A DNA stretch of 64,000 bases from Nitrospirales bacterium. GTDB lineage: Bacteria; Nitrospirota; Nitrospiria; Nitrospirales; UBA8639. Under the pieces are notes generated by a model. That model was not told the DNA's origin. It did not search any database and worked only from the letters and a program-made list of their open reading frames with translations. A program made the translations under genes and the position numbers. The stretch covers positions 60,584 to 124,583 of the forward strand of contig BQIU01000003.1 in the NCBI GenBank assembly GCA_021603905.1, in the 5' to 3' direction. This document shows positions 9,597 to 18,656 of the stretch, one piece after another; positions within the stretch are counted from its first letter, which is position 1; the number at the start of each line of letters is the position of its first letter.

Positions 9597-10091
9597 TCAT
9601 CCGGTTTGACGAGAGCCGATTGGCACCCAGCCTTTCTTTTCTGGATCGTACTGGAGCCCGCTTAATCCAAAGGTGCCCGTGAAAGCGATGATCTTCCAAA
9701 TTTCATCTTCAGAAAGGTTGCCTTTAAAGCCTCCCATACTGCTGTACGGGACCCCCTCGGCAATTCGCCAGAGCATACGCGAATCCGAATATTGTTTCAT
9801 AGTGTCCGTGTTTCGGAAGTCTAAGGCTCCACGTTTCACGGGTCTCCCTGTCTTTCCGTGGCATCTTGCACAGTTAACACCAGGCTTCTCGATTCCGCTG
9901 TACAGCTGACGACCCTCTTCGATGATGGCGTCATTGCCCCACCAGCCTTCGGGCATGTGTTGACCTACATATTGTGGAGGTATGTCGCCATCCCCCTGGG
10001 GCGGCGCTGGGACGCCACATGCCCCAATCACCATAATTGTCATTGCCAGTCCTGCAACCCACTTCGACTGTACCCACTCTGAATAGTTCAT
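9597..10091 (-). CDS. Monohaem c-type cytochrome lipoprotein (copy 1)
   Basis: 164 residues from ATG 10091, which has GGAG 7 bases upstream; the frame is open from 10109. The signal peptide ends VIGAC, so the mature protein should be lipid-anchored in the periplasm. One haem site CARCH follows the conserved block QHMPEGWWGNDAIIEEGRQLYSG; after it come GKTGRPVKRGALDF, WRIAEGVPYSSMGGFKGNLSEDEIWKIIAF (likely Met axial ligand in SSMGGF) and FGLSGLQYDP. Closely related copies sit at 13901-14500 and 44927-45472. The family probably shuttles electrons between periplasmic oxidoreductases and the membrane chain (inference). This copy has no co-directional partner. Confidence 0.85.
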   Translation of the reverse strand: MNYSEWVQSKWVAGLAMTIMVIGACGVPAPPQGDGDIPPQYVGQHMPEGWWGNDAIIEEGRQLYSGIEKPGVNCARCHGKTGRPVKRGALDFRNTDTMKQYSDSRMLWRIAEGVPYSSMGGFKGNLSEDEIWKIIAFTGTFGLSGLQYDPEKKGWVPIGSRQTG

Positions 10092-10910
10092 ACATGTCTC
10101 CATTTTCATCGCTCAAAGTAGTTTTCAGATGGGGGTTGGATCTTCGATCGGTTGAGCCTTGGCCTCAGGAACCTTTCGATAAGGCTGCCACCTTAAATTA
10201 TCGACTCACTAAAAATTCTATCATTCCATTGTGTGCAAACGACTCTATTTGTCTAAGGATAGAAAGATATTCCATTTTGGGATATGTAGGAGCTTTTAGC
10301 CATGGCATATCGTCATGCGAATAGCAGCCGTGAAAGCTTACCCCAACGCCCCAACTGGTCTCAGCGAAACGCAACTACGGGTTACACAGGAAAACTTTCA
10401 ACCAATTACCAGTTCATAATTGATTGGATCGATGTGTCAAAAGAAAAAAATTGCTTAATTAGGTGATTCAAGAACTATGGAAGCTGACGGGTGAAAGCGA
10501 CTGAAGATCAAACATTCTAGCTGGAGGAGAAGAACAGGTATTCATTATTCACTAGCAATTCTAGCTAGCTAGGTCACTTGACACACATACTGAATTCTAA
10601 AGACAAGCAAGACCATATGAACTCAGAGAAGATCGCTTCAATCTCCTAACCAATAGATTTCGTTATACGATTTTATTCGTGGATCAGATAACCATTCCAA
10701 CACACACCCCTCAAAATTGAGACTCTCCCGTTGTCTAAGGTTTAGACTCGTTCTCTGTTTAAACTCCTTAACACCCTGTACCATGAAATATGGAGCAAGA
10801 GAAACCCAGTTTTACCATTTGCCGGATTTCTAATGACGCATCCACAAAGAATTAAATGGGGAAAGAGAAAAAGTCCACAAGAAGTTTAACCGATCAAACA
10901 GGAGATTATC
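10092..10910. other. Intergenic region with possible regulatory repeats
   Basis: No gene seen. Two sequences resemble part of the operator found at 44.3 kb: TGTCTAAGGATAG at 10250-10262 is identical to the outer part of that site, and GTCTAA (10733-10738)/TTAGAC (10742-10747) is an inverted pair. Their role is uncertain. Confidence 0.35.
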
Positions 10911-11024
10911 ATGTATATCTTTTATCCGATGGCGCTGTTAGCAGGTTTTCTGACGTGGATTCTCATTAGTTACATGGACAACAACGATGAGGTACAACCT
11001 TCAAGAACGTCGAAACACCAATAG
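10911..11024 (+). CDS. Tiny single-span membrane protein (37 residues)
   Basis: ATG 10911 follows AGGAG (10900-10904) at 6 bases. The product begins MYIFYPMALLAGFLTWILISYMDNN and then has a short polar tail, which fits one transmembrane helix with the C-terminus in solution. It lies about 150 bases before the pentahaem cytochrome operon on the same strand. It may be an accessory subunit of a membrane complex, but nothing in the sequence identifies which. Confidence 0.5.
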   Translation: MYIFYPMALLAGFLTWILISYMDNNDEVQPSRTSKHQ

Positions 11025-11177
11025 ACGAATCTGAGTGGGGAGCATTGCCATCTGGTTGGTAAATGCTCCCTTACATTTCCATTCCTTTCTCGGCCCTCTT
11101 CTTTAACTTCCTGTCTAAGCTTTACACACTTAATTTATTTCCATCTCACTAGCGCGCGTTAAGATGAATAAGGCGTA

Positions 11178-12596
11178 ATGACGAAGACAGTTTTATTTTC
11201 ACTGATTGATCCACTTAAATCTTTCGAGAGCCAAAACTTGAGATCTTTTACCACAACATTCAAGATCACAAAAGTCGACCTGTTCTTAGCAATCGTGAGC
11301 GTTCTCGCTTTAACGTTCGGGAACTCATGGATGGACAGAAGCTGGGCAGATGATCAGACTCTATCGGATGACAATCAAGATTGGTTGCGGGAAATTGAAA
11401 GAATTTTTATACCTTCGAAGCAATGCAAGCAATGCCATGATCGCCACTTTGAGGAATGGAAAGGTATGCGCGAGCGCACGGAGGACCTCAAATCCTTCGG
11501 ACGAGTCGATGGCGCTCTTCTCCATGGAAATGCACTGAAATCCCCAGTTTTTAAAACAGTCCTTGGATTGTGGCTCTCGACCAACCCTACCAACGAACAA
11601 AAAACACAATGTTTGGCCTGCCATGTACCTGCAGTCACTGTATTCCCAGAGCATACAGACCGCATTATCGAACAAGTCATCTCGGGATCATCGCACGTGA
11701 AGGTGGAAGGCATCGGGTGTACTTCATGTCATCTTATCAGTGCAATAGAGGATACGAAAGACTCCTATCCTGCCTTTAATCTGAGCGCAGGCCGAACAAT
11801 GTTCGGACCTTACCCAGAGGCCGAAGAAAATCTGGTTCACCCCTCAAAGCAAGCAGATATTTACGAAGGAGCTCATTATTGTACAACGTGTCATTTCGAT
11901 AAAGTGAAGGATGTGGCTCAAGCCCATCTGGGTGATGGGACCCTGAGTGGTCTGGTGTGTCAGGATTGTCACATGGAACAATCAACTGGTAGTTCCACCA
12001 ACGAGCGAGGCAGGCTATCACGTCCCATAGGCCGTCATTGGTTCCTAGGTGTAGTCACACCGGATATCATGCTGAGTAATCGAAACATTCAGGCTGAATG
12101 GTCCTCACGAGTGGACATAGAAGCGCAGAAGATTGCGAACTCGGTAACAGGAACCGTTCACATTTTAAATGGTAACTTGACCCATATGTTTCCTGGTGGC
12201 GATCCCACCCTCAAGCAATTCTTCGTCAAACTCACTCTGAAGGATGAAACCGGGAAGGTCATTGGTCATGATCTCAAAAAATATGGTCGCTCATATGCAG
12301 AGCTGATGACAGGACAAACTCCGCAGCCACTTATTAGCGGCGGTACAACGAGACACATTCCTTTTAGCATTCCAGTGAAAGAGGGCCACTCTCCATCATT
12401 CATAGAGGCCAGTATTAGCTATGCATTGATTCCGGAGCCTGGGGCGACACTGAAGAACCGTTTTCTCGCTTCATTATCTGAAGAGAAGGACCGCAAAAAA
12501 GCGGAAGAAATCATTACAGAGTATACATCCCGTCGTTTGTTGACCTTTCGAACCAAGGCATTAGAAACGTCCGATCAACAATCAAAAGAATCATGA
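11178..12596 (+). CDS. Pentahaem c-type cytochrome (cytochrome c554-like family), copy A
   Basis: 472 residues with five CXXCH sites in the first half: CKQCH, CLACH, CTSCH, CTTCH and CQDCH. The spacing and surrounding blocks (VEGIGCTSCHLISA, FGPYPEAEENLVHPSKQ, YCTTCH) follow the multihaem cytochrome c554-type fold. A hydrophobic segment at about residues 33-52 should direct export; a cytoplasmic-looking leader of about 30 residues precedes it, so the true start may be later. The C-terminal half (about 310-470) has no haem sites and looks beta-rich. The stop overlaps the next gene's ATG (ATGA), and the neighbour is a paralogue. Likely a periplasmic electron carrier or multihaem oxidoreductase; the substrate is unknown. 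Confidence 0.8.
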   Translation: MTKTVLFSLIDPLKSFESQNLRSFTTTFKITKVDLFLAIVSVLALTFGNSWMDRSWADDQTLSDDNQDWLREIERIFIPSKQCKQCHDRHFEEWKGMRERTEDLKSFGRVDGALLHGNALKSPVFKTVLGLWLSTNPTNEQKTQCLACHVPAVTVFPEHTDRIIEQVISGSSHVKVEGIGCTSCHLISAIEDTKDSYPAFNLSAGRTMFGPYPEAEENLVHPSKQADIYEGAHYCTTCHFDKVKDVAQAHLGDGTLSGLVCQDCHMEQSTGSSTNERGRLSRPIGRHWFLGVVTPDIMLSNRNIQAEWSSRVDIEAQKIANSVTGTVHILNGNLTHMFPGGDPTLKQFFVKLTLKDETGKVIGHDLKKYGRSYAELMTGQTPQPLISGGTTRHIPFSIPVKEGHSPSFIEASISYALIPEPGATLKNRFLASLSEEKDRKKAEEIITEYTSRRLLTFRTKALETSDQQSKES

Positions 12597-13864
12597 GACA
12601 ACGTCTTTCCAATCTCCCTCAAAACAAAACGCTAGTTTTAAGCGCATCGTTATTATCCGCAGCTCTAACAATGGGTCTCATTCTTGTTGAGGAAGGAATG
12701 AATTCCTTCGAGGCTCTGGCGGCAACCAAAACGACTACACCACCCAAGCCATTGCACAAGGCCTTTCCGCATTCAAGTAAATGTAAGCGCTGTCATTTGC
12801 GAGTCTATGAAGAATGGGAAGTGTCAGCACAGTCCCGGTCAATTCAATCTGCAGCATTCAGAGTAACCCTAGACCGTTTTATCAAAGCAGCGCCGCAAAA
12901 TCAGCAGACTATGTGTTTTCAATGCCATGCTCCTCACATTTTGGAATACGGCCACATGGCCAATCATTTCATTGATGAGATCAAATCAAGAGATCCCCAA
13001 ATAGACGGAGTTGGCTGCACACAATGCCATCTTATCAGTGGGGTCGACTCGAGGATGACACCACCACATCCCCAATTTAGTTTGGGCAAAACTGTTTTCG
13101 GCGGGTACAAGAACGCGGGGGAAAATCTCGCACATCAATCACAAGATCTCAAGTTGTATAAAAGTTCCCAATACTGCGTGACATGTCATGACTCTCTACC
13201 CAATGCCAGGAATTCAAATCAATTTTCGGATTGGTTAGGGAATTGGAAAAAGACAAAGGCCGAAAAAGGTGAGAAAAAATCCTGTCAGAGTTGTCATATG
13301 CCTCAGGCATTCGGTCAATCGGCCAACGGAGAGCGGGCCAGAAATATCGCTAACCATAGTTTTCCTGGGAGATTTGGAAAAGTCCGAGCCAAAGCGGTTG
13401 AATTGGAATTCACAACGAAAGTAGACGGTGAAAAGTCTACGGTGGAGGTTACTATTCAAAGTCTCGTTCCGCACAATCTACCATTGCCACACCCTGCTTG
13501 GTCACGATTAGTCCTTGACCTGACGATACTGGGGAAGAATCTGAAGAAGTTCTATGGAGAACAACGTTTTTACGAACGAGTATACGCCGATAAGAATGGT
13601 TCCGAAACCGTGCTTGATTTTGAAGCCGTCAAAATCTTGAAGGATACGTTGCTGGCACCAGAGGAAAAGCGAATAGAGACGTTCACATTCGACACTCCCT
13701 CCGATGCACCCTCCATGGATGTGACTGTCTCTTTAGGGTATGCACCCGTTCATGGGCCGGATGACTTGTTAAAGGCGATAGAAGATGAAGCCACTCTCGG
13801 CAAAAAAGACCAAGCATTTCGAAAGGTGCAAATTATAAAGAAAAAACAAAATGTCACGCTCTAG
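12593..13864 (+). CDS. Pentahaem c-type cytochrome (cytochrome c554-like family), copy B
   Basis: 423 residues with a signal peptide (hydrophobic to about residue 45, AALA-like end) and five CXXCH sites: CKRCH, CFQCH, CTQCH, CVTCH and CQSCH. It shares with copy A the blocks VGCTQCHLISG, FGGYKNAGENLAHQSQ and a haem-free C-terminal beta-type domain. The two genes overlap by four bases, suggesting co-translation and perhaps a heteromeric pair. The monohaem lipo-cytochrome 36 bases downstream could pass its electrons on (inference). Confidence 0.8.
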   Translation: MRQRLSNLPQNKTLVLSASLLSAALTMGLILVEEGMNSFEALAATKTTTPPKPLHKAFPHSSKCKRCHLRVYEEWEVSAQSRSIQSAAFRVTLDRFIKAAPQNQQTMCFQCHAPHILEYGHMANHFIDEIKSRDPQIDGVGCTQCHLISGVDSRMTPPHPQFSLGKTVFGGYKNAGENLAHQSQDLKLYKSSQYCVTCHDSLPNARNSNQFSDWLGNWKKTKAEKGEKKSCQSCHMPQAFGQSANGERARNIANHSFPGRFGKVRAKAVELEFTTKVDGEKSTVEVTIQSLVPHNLPLPHPAWSRLVLDLTILGKNLKKFYGEQRFYERVYADKNGSETVLDFEAVKILKDTLLAPEEKRIETFTFDTPSDAPSMDVTVSLGYAPVHGPDDLLKAIEDEATLGKKDQAFRKVQIIKKKQNVTL

Positions 13865-13900
13865 TATGAGCTAATTTATTGGAGTGCTAAATAATGGACT

Positions 13901-14500
13901 ATGGTGTGTCGCGCTACACATCAAACTTCATATGATGATTACCTCAACCACATGCATAGCCTGAAAAAGAGGGTTAACTGGAGTACTGGGGAAACCTATC
14001 ACTATATCGCCTACCTGATACTTTTCAGTACCGCGATTTTGATAATTGTTACGGCATGCAACCAGCCAGGCACATCTCATCGACCGACCCTTGATGTTCC
14101 TATAGAGTATGTGGACATGCATATGCCACAGGGCTGGTGGAACGATCCCAAGATTTTGTCAGAGGGTAGACTTCTCTACCAAGGAGTCACAAAGCCCTTC
14201 GTAAAATGTGACAAATGTCATGGAAGGGATGGGAAGCCCGTTAAGAGAGGGGCGCCAAATTTCACTGATGCCAAAAGGGTAGCACGATTTTCGGACTCTT
14301 ATTGGTTCTGGCGCATCTATGAAGGCGTTCGTGGAACGTCGATGAAACCCTACGCGAAAAAGCTCTCAGAACAAGAGATCTGGAAGATCATAGCGTACCA
14401 GCATAACTTTGGGTTACGGGGTCAAGTTTATGACCCAATAAGCGACAGATGGAAAGACCCGACAATCGCAAAGGAGGGCGAGACGTCCCCGACATCATAA
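13901..14500 (+). CDS. Monohaem c-type cytochrome lipoprotein (copy 2)
   Basis: 199 residues; hydrophobic signal at about 38-53 ending IIVTAC. It has one haem site, CDKCH, flanked by MHMPQGWWNDPKILSEGRLLYQG and GRDGKPVKRGAPNF, then WRIYEGVRGTSMKPYAKKLSEQEIWKIIAY with a Met after the haem as probable axial ligand. ATG 13901 lacks a strong ribosome site and gives a long leader; ATG 13952 is an alternative. It closes the operon of two pentahaem cytochromes and is a paralogue of the copies at 9.6 and 44.9 kb. Confidence 0.82.
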   Translation: MVCRATHQTSYDDYLNHMHSLKKRVNWSTGETYHYIAYLILFSTAILIIVTACNQPGTSHRPTLDVPIEYVDMHMPQGWWNDPKILSEGRLLYQGVTKPFVKCDKCHGRDGKPVKRGAPNFTDAKRVARFSDSYWFWRIYEGVRGTSMKPYAKKLSEQEIWKIIAYQHNFGLRGQVYDPISDRWKDPTIAKEGETSPTS

Positions 14501-14554
14501 AATGATATGACACTTCAAAAATGACTGGAACAAAAAGCCACAACCATTGTCGTT

Positions 14555-15315
14555 ATGGCCGAATTGAACAAAAAGGACGAATTCGTGCAGCAATGTTTGG
14601 ACTTGAAACACCTGCCGAAAGTTCCGCCTTATTGGTCTCGTATGCGAAAAATGAATACCGAAGGGCCTGCGGTGCTCGGTATGATGCCTGAACCCGAAGC
14701 GCTCTCGCCGGATGAGTTTGAAGGAAAACAACAGGACGGCGCTCTCGTCCTTGATTGTCGGCAGCCCGAAGCGTTTGGCGTTCATATACCAGGTGCTCTC
14801 AATGTGGGCATGGGTTCCTCGTTTCCCACGTGGACTGGGACGGTTCTGCCCCCTGATACCCCCTAGTGTTGGTGTTAGACAATCCGAACGATCTATGGAA
14901 GGTAACTTGGGAATTGCTGCGTGTTGGATATGACCCGCCGACAGGGTGGCTGGCGGGAGGAATGTTTGCGTGGAGAACGGCCGCGAAGCCGCTGACGATT
15001 TTGCCACAATACACCGTGTGGGACCTGAACGACCAAATACACAAGGACCCAACGTTGCAAGTTTTGGATGTTCGGCAGCCGGGAGAGTGGGATGCCGGAC
15101 ATATCGGGAAAGCAGCCTTTATCTCGGGCAGCGAACTCCCACATCGTTTTGAAGAAATTGATCGAAAACGTCCGGTCGCTGTCGTGTGTGGAAGTGGTTA
15201 TCGTTCGTCGGTATCAGCCAGCCTTTTGCAACACCACGGTCATCAGCAAGTGTTCAACGTCATAGGTGGCATGAGTGCATGGAAAACAGCAGACCTCCCT
15301 CTCGAGAAAGGCTAA
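14555..15315 (+). pseudogene. Frameshifted tandem rhodanese, remnant of a metallo-beta-lactamase-rhodanese protein
   Basis: The first frame (14555-14866) carries the C-terminal linker and first rhodanese half (PEALSPDEFEG, LVLDCRQPEAFGVHIPGALNVGMGSSFPTW) and stops at TAG after DTP. The second frame (GTG 14866 to 15315) resumes exactly where the family continues (LVLVLDNPNDLWKVTWELLRVGYD) and ends with a full second rhodanese domain whose active loop is CGSGYRSS. Adding one C to the five-C run before the TAG restores a single frame. The metallo-beta-lactamase domain normally preceding this part in persulfide-dioxygenase-like fusions is missing upstream. The second half could still make a working rhodanese; whether the shift is real or a sequencing error cannot be told here. 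Confidence 0.75.
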
Positions 15316-16234
15316 ATCATTTTCGGTAAATTTTCTGCTCGGGGTCTACGTTCGGCAGAGAACAGAAATTTCGCAAAACTATTGCAACTAAAACTCTGCC
15401 AACATAGAGCCAGCCGACGGAGAAGAACAAGTGGATATTGGGGTCTCATTCGATACATCTGAGTCTGTAGAAGGGACTCCTAACATTTGAACAGAGGATT
15501 AAGATGGTGGAACACCAAATGTAATCCTTTAATGAAGGAGTGGCACGTGATCTGTCTCAAAAACGAAAACGACACCATGCGGACTTTGAGGCGGAGATCG
15601 GGATGGAAACGATCAAGTACGTTTAACCCTAGTAGCAATAGGCCAAAGAGTCCCAATTATCCGACCCAGAGGACTATCTGGGAGAGTCCGGTGAGCAGCC
15701 AAGTGGCCCAGCTCTTTAATCGGAGTCCTGAGAAATCCAGTAACGATGTAGAAAGAGCCTGGCGACAGGCGTATAAAAAATTGGCCGATCAGATATCAAA
15801 CTGGGTTGACTAAACAAAAAAGGACCCTGGCTACTGAAGAGAAACGCCAGCGACAAGTTAGAAACAAAGATATGACAGAAAGAATCTAGACCAATGTCAT
15901 CTTATTTTCATGAATGAATTGTCTTCACCATGGGATCCACCAAATTTTTTTGAATTGCTCGCAAGTGCGTTCTATTTCTAGGGTACTAGAAATCCCATTG
16001 CTAAAGAGAACGGGACAGATGATCGGCCTCAGATAGCGATCAGACTTAAATTCGAACTATCCAAAAAATATTTGTATTGTCGAAACAGTGTTAGCCGCTA
16101 CCATGAGTAAATACATCGTCCCTTACACTAGAGACAAAGTATGCAGAAATATGCCTATTGCTGTAGACTATACGAAGTGACTCTCGAATCTGACCGTCAT
16201 ACCTAAACTCAACAATTCAAGTAAGGAGGTCACG
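15316..16234. other. Long stretch with only doubtful small frames
   Basis: A 108-codon frame (15487-15813) ends in a helical stretch (VERAWRQAYKKLADQI), but its N-terminal half has low-complexity, non-protein-like composition. A 28-codon GTG frame at 15540-15626 overlaps it in another phase. Neither is recognised; they may be remnants of one decayed small gene. Confidence 0.35.
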
Positions 16235-16357
16235 ATGGATGCGTTGGTCATTTTAGGCTTTCTGGCATTGCTGTCGGGAATTATCGGTATCGTGGTAATG
16301 CTCAGGGGGAAACGACCTACCAAACGTCCTACCAACGACCAATCTAAGGGAAAGTGA
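16235..16357 (+). CDS. Tiny single-span membrane protein (40 residues)
   Basis: ATG 16235 is preceded by a strong Shine-Dalgarno AAGGAGG (16223-16229) at 5 bases. The product starts MDALVILGFLALLSGIIGIV, a single membrane helix, followed by a basic tail rich in Lys, Arg, Pro and Thr. The ribosome site and clean hydrophobic/basic split argue that it is translated. Function unknown. Confidence 0.55.
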   Translation: MDALVILGFLALLSGIIGIVVMLRGKRPTKRPTNDQSKGK

Positions 16358-16834
16358 CGTATGAGTAAGGGCACCGGTTATAAAAAAGATGTGAGTGACT
16401 CACTGACAATAATCACATGATCGTCGGCTCAGAAAACACTTCATTTTCGGATATTGCAGTGAGAACACTGTTTTTCGTTTTTACATCCTGTGCGACGGTC
16501 GTGTTTCCACCTAGCAAATTCTTGTCATTTTAAACTAAGTCAACAATCTAACAAGCACTACAGGTGTCATGCTCGCTGGAGAATCTGTCTTGGGGAATGT
16601 AGTTAGAGAAATCAGTTCATCGATCTAAAGTCCAACTCTTGAGGGAGTGACATCAAGCTCAGAATATAGCGCTCACTGAGGGATCTTGCGTTTCCCTTCA
16701 GTATTCAACGCGTAATGCTCAAGATCAAAGTTATTTCAGTGATGGTCTTTGCGACCGATTGCGTTAAGAAAAAGATAACGGACATTTTGAAAGCAGACGC
16801 CATCTTGCTAGAAACTCTACGGAAGGCCTGATGC
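16358..16834. other. Intergenic region upstream of the class I photolyase
   Basis: No gene seen on either strand. The photolyase promoter should lie here, but the TGTCTA-N5-TGTCTA element found elsewhere in the window is absent. Confidence 0.35.
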
Positions 16835-18271
16835 ATGACGAGAGAAAACGCACCCATACTACTCTGGTTTCGCCAAGATCTACGGCTGAAAGACAACCCA
16901 GCTCTTCTGGCTGCCCATCAAACTGGATGTCCTATCGTTCCAGTATTTATTTTGGATGATGAAAATAGCAAAGAGTGGAAGATGGGTGCTGCCAGTCGAT
17001 GGTGGCTGCATGAAAGTCTCAAGGCACTCAGTAAAACTGTGCAGAATACCCTCTGTCTCAGAAAAGGCCCAGCCCAAAAGGTTATTAACGAGATAATTCA
17101 CGAGCTGGGAGCAACGGCACTATACTGGAATCGATGTTACGAACCTTGGCGAATCAAACGAGATCAGGACATTCAAGAGACCCTGAGTCACCAAGGCATT
17201 GAGGTTCACACGTTCAATGGTTCTCTACTCTTTGAGCCGCATACGACGAGAAAAGAAAACGGCACGCCGTATCGGGTCTTTACCCCCTTCTATAAAAATG
17301 GCTGCCTTGGTCAAGGCGATGAACCCCGACGTCTAGAAAAGGCTCCGAACAACTTGTTTTTTGTCTCACACAAAGGTGTCACACTCGAGGGTTTGGAACT
17401 ACTGCCGACCATTCCTTGGCACAAGAAACTCGAAGAATATTGGGAGCCGGGAGAAGCTGGCGCACAAGCGCGGCTGAAAGAATTCCTTAAAAAAGGTCTC
17501 AAGGATTACCAAGAAGGTCGAAATCATCCGGCAAGAAACAATGTTTCACGGTTATCACCACATCTGCACTTTGGGGAAATCTCACCCAATGAAGTGTGGT
17601 ATGCCGCAAAAACTAAAATGACTGCAACAGGATGGCGAAAGGATGGAGAAACCTTTTTGAGTGAGTTGGGTTGGCGAGAGTTCTCCAATAATCTACTCTT
17701 TCATTTTCCCGACCTGCCTAGAAACAACCTTCAACAAAAATTTACTGCCTTCCCCTGGCGCACATCCCCGAAGGATTTAACCAGTTGGCAACAGGGTCAA
17801 ACAGGCTATCCCATCGTGGATGCCGGCATGCGTGAGTTGTGGGAAACCGGCTACATGCATAATCGAGTGAGGATGATCGTCGGATCGTTTTTGGTCAAGA
17901 ACTTGATGTTGCATTGGCACCATGGAGAAGACTGGTTCTGGGATACGCTGGTTGATGCGGACTTAGCCAATAATAGTGCCAGTTGGCAATGGGTTGCTGG
18001 CTGCGGAGCTGACGCCGCACCCTACTTCCGTATATTTAACCCCGTGACGCAGGGACAAAAGTTCGATGAGGAAGGCAAGTACGTTTTACGGTTTGTACCT
18101 GAACTCGCACACATGCCGCTGAAATACCTTCATCGTCCTTGGGAAGCTCCAGAAAAAGTTTTGAAGGAGGCTGGAGTTGAACTCGGCGTAGATTATCCTC
18201 TACCGATCGTCGATCTCAAAAATTCCCGAACTCGAGCTCTTTCAACGTTTTCAAGACTGACCAAAGGTTAG
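16835..18271 (+). CDS. phrB: Class I deoxyribodipyrimidine photolyase (CPD type)
   Basis: 478 residues, the usual length. It repairs cyclobutane pyrimidine dimers using light, with FAD and an antenna cofactor. Seen: N-terminal antenna domain (PILLWFRQDLRLKDNPAL), then the FAD domain with RLSPHLHFGEISP, ELGWREFSNNLLFHFP, WQQGQTGYPIVDAGMRELWETGYMHNRVRMI, and DADLANNSASWQWVAGCGADAAPYFRIFNP with the tryptophan chain and the Asn typical of CPD enzymes. It lies upstream of the lipid operon on the same strand but 385 bases away, so it probably has its own promoter. Confidence 0.95.
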   Translation: MTRENAPILLWFRQDLRLKDNPALLAAHQTGCPIVPVFILDDENSKEWKMGAASRWWLHESLKALSKTVQNTLCLRKGPAQKVINEIIHELGATALYWNRCYEPWRIKRDQDIQETLSHQGIEVHTFNGSLLFEPHTTRKENGTPYRVFTPFYKNGCLGQGDEPRRLEKAPNNLFFVSHKGVTLEGLELLPTIPWHKKLEEYWEPGEAGAQARLKEFLKKGLKDYQEGRNHPARNNVSRLSPHLHFGEISPNEVWYAAKTKMTATGWRKDGETFLSELGWREFSNNLLFHFPDLPRNNLQQKFTAFPWRTSPKDLTSWQQGQTGYPIVDAGMRELWETGYMHNRVRMIVGSFLVKNLMLHWHHGEDWFWDTLVDADLANNSASWQWVAGCGADAAPYFRIFNPVTQGQKFDEEGKYVLRFVPELAHMPLKYLHRPWEAPEKVLKEAGVELGVDYPLPIVDLKNSRTRALSTFSRLTKG

Positions 18272-18656
18272 AATGAGTATTCCGACACAAGGGTCGACTA
18301 GACTGAGAAATACAAGCCTAGTTGAGAGTCACAACATAAGACATCCGCTCTTATTATTACCATCATGCCTTGTCTTCTCTTGAGCCCGCGCATTCCCCAA
18401 TTGCGCTACCCGTGAACAATCTCAGGACATTCTCCATTTTCTGAATTTTCTTCATACTTATTTTCTTCATCGTTTTCTCTAACTCCTCACGAACATAAGA
18501 TTTCGTAAACGTTAAGCCCACGTCTAATGTTTGTATAACTTTTTTTGCGTCTTAAAACTTTATGGGGCTACATTGGAAAAAGACTAAAAAGTGTTTTGTT
18601 ACTCATGAATCCGCAAGATACCGAGATCGTGCACTAACACCTACGAATTTTGCTCT
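18272..18656. other. Intergenic region preceding the lipid operon
   Basis: No gene seen. It holds the operator-like element at 18521-18537 described separately. A possible -10 TATAAC at 18535-18540 overlaps the end of that element. Confidence 0.4.
18521..18537 (+). promoter_or_regulatory. Putative CarH/LitR operator upstream of the lipid operon
   Basis: CGTCTA-ATGTT-TGTATA, two 11-bp direct repeats matching the carH intergenic sites at 14 of the 17 positions when compared with the 44292 element. It is about 120 bases before the first gene of the operon and overlaps a possible -10 box. Binding is inferred from motif similarity only. Confidence 0.5.

Noticed and set aside
14495..15052. 185-residue minus-strand frame opposite the rhodanese genes
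   Set aside because: Antisense shadow of the rhodanese coding sequence; composition rich in Arg, Ser, Pro and His without domain motifs.
15487..15813. 108-residue frame after the rhodanese remnant
   Set aside because: Only the last 30 residues look helical; the rest is not protein-like. Kept as a note in the intergenic entry.
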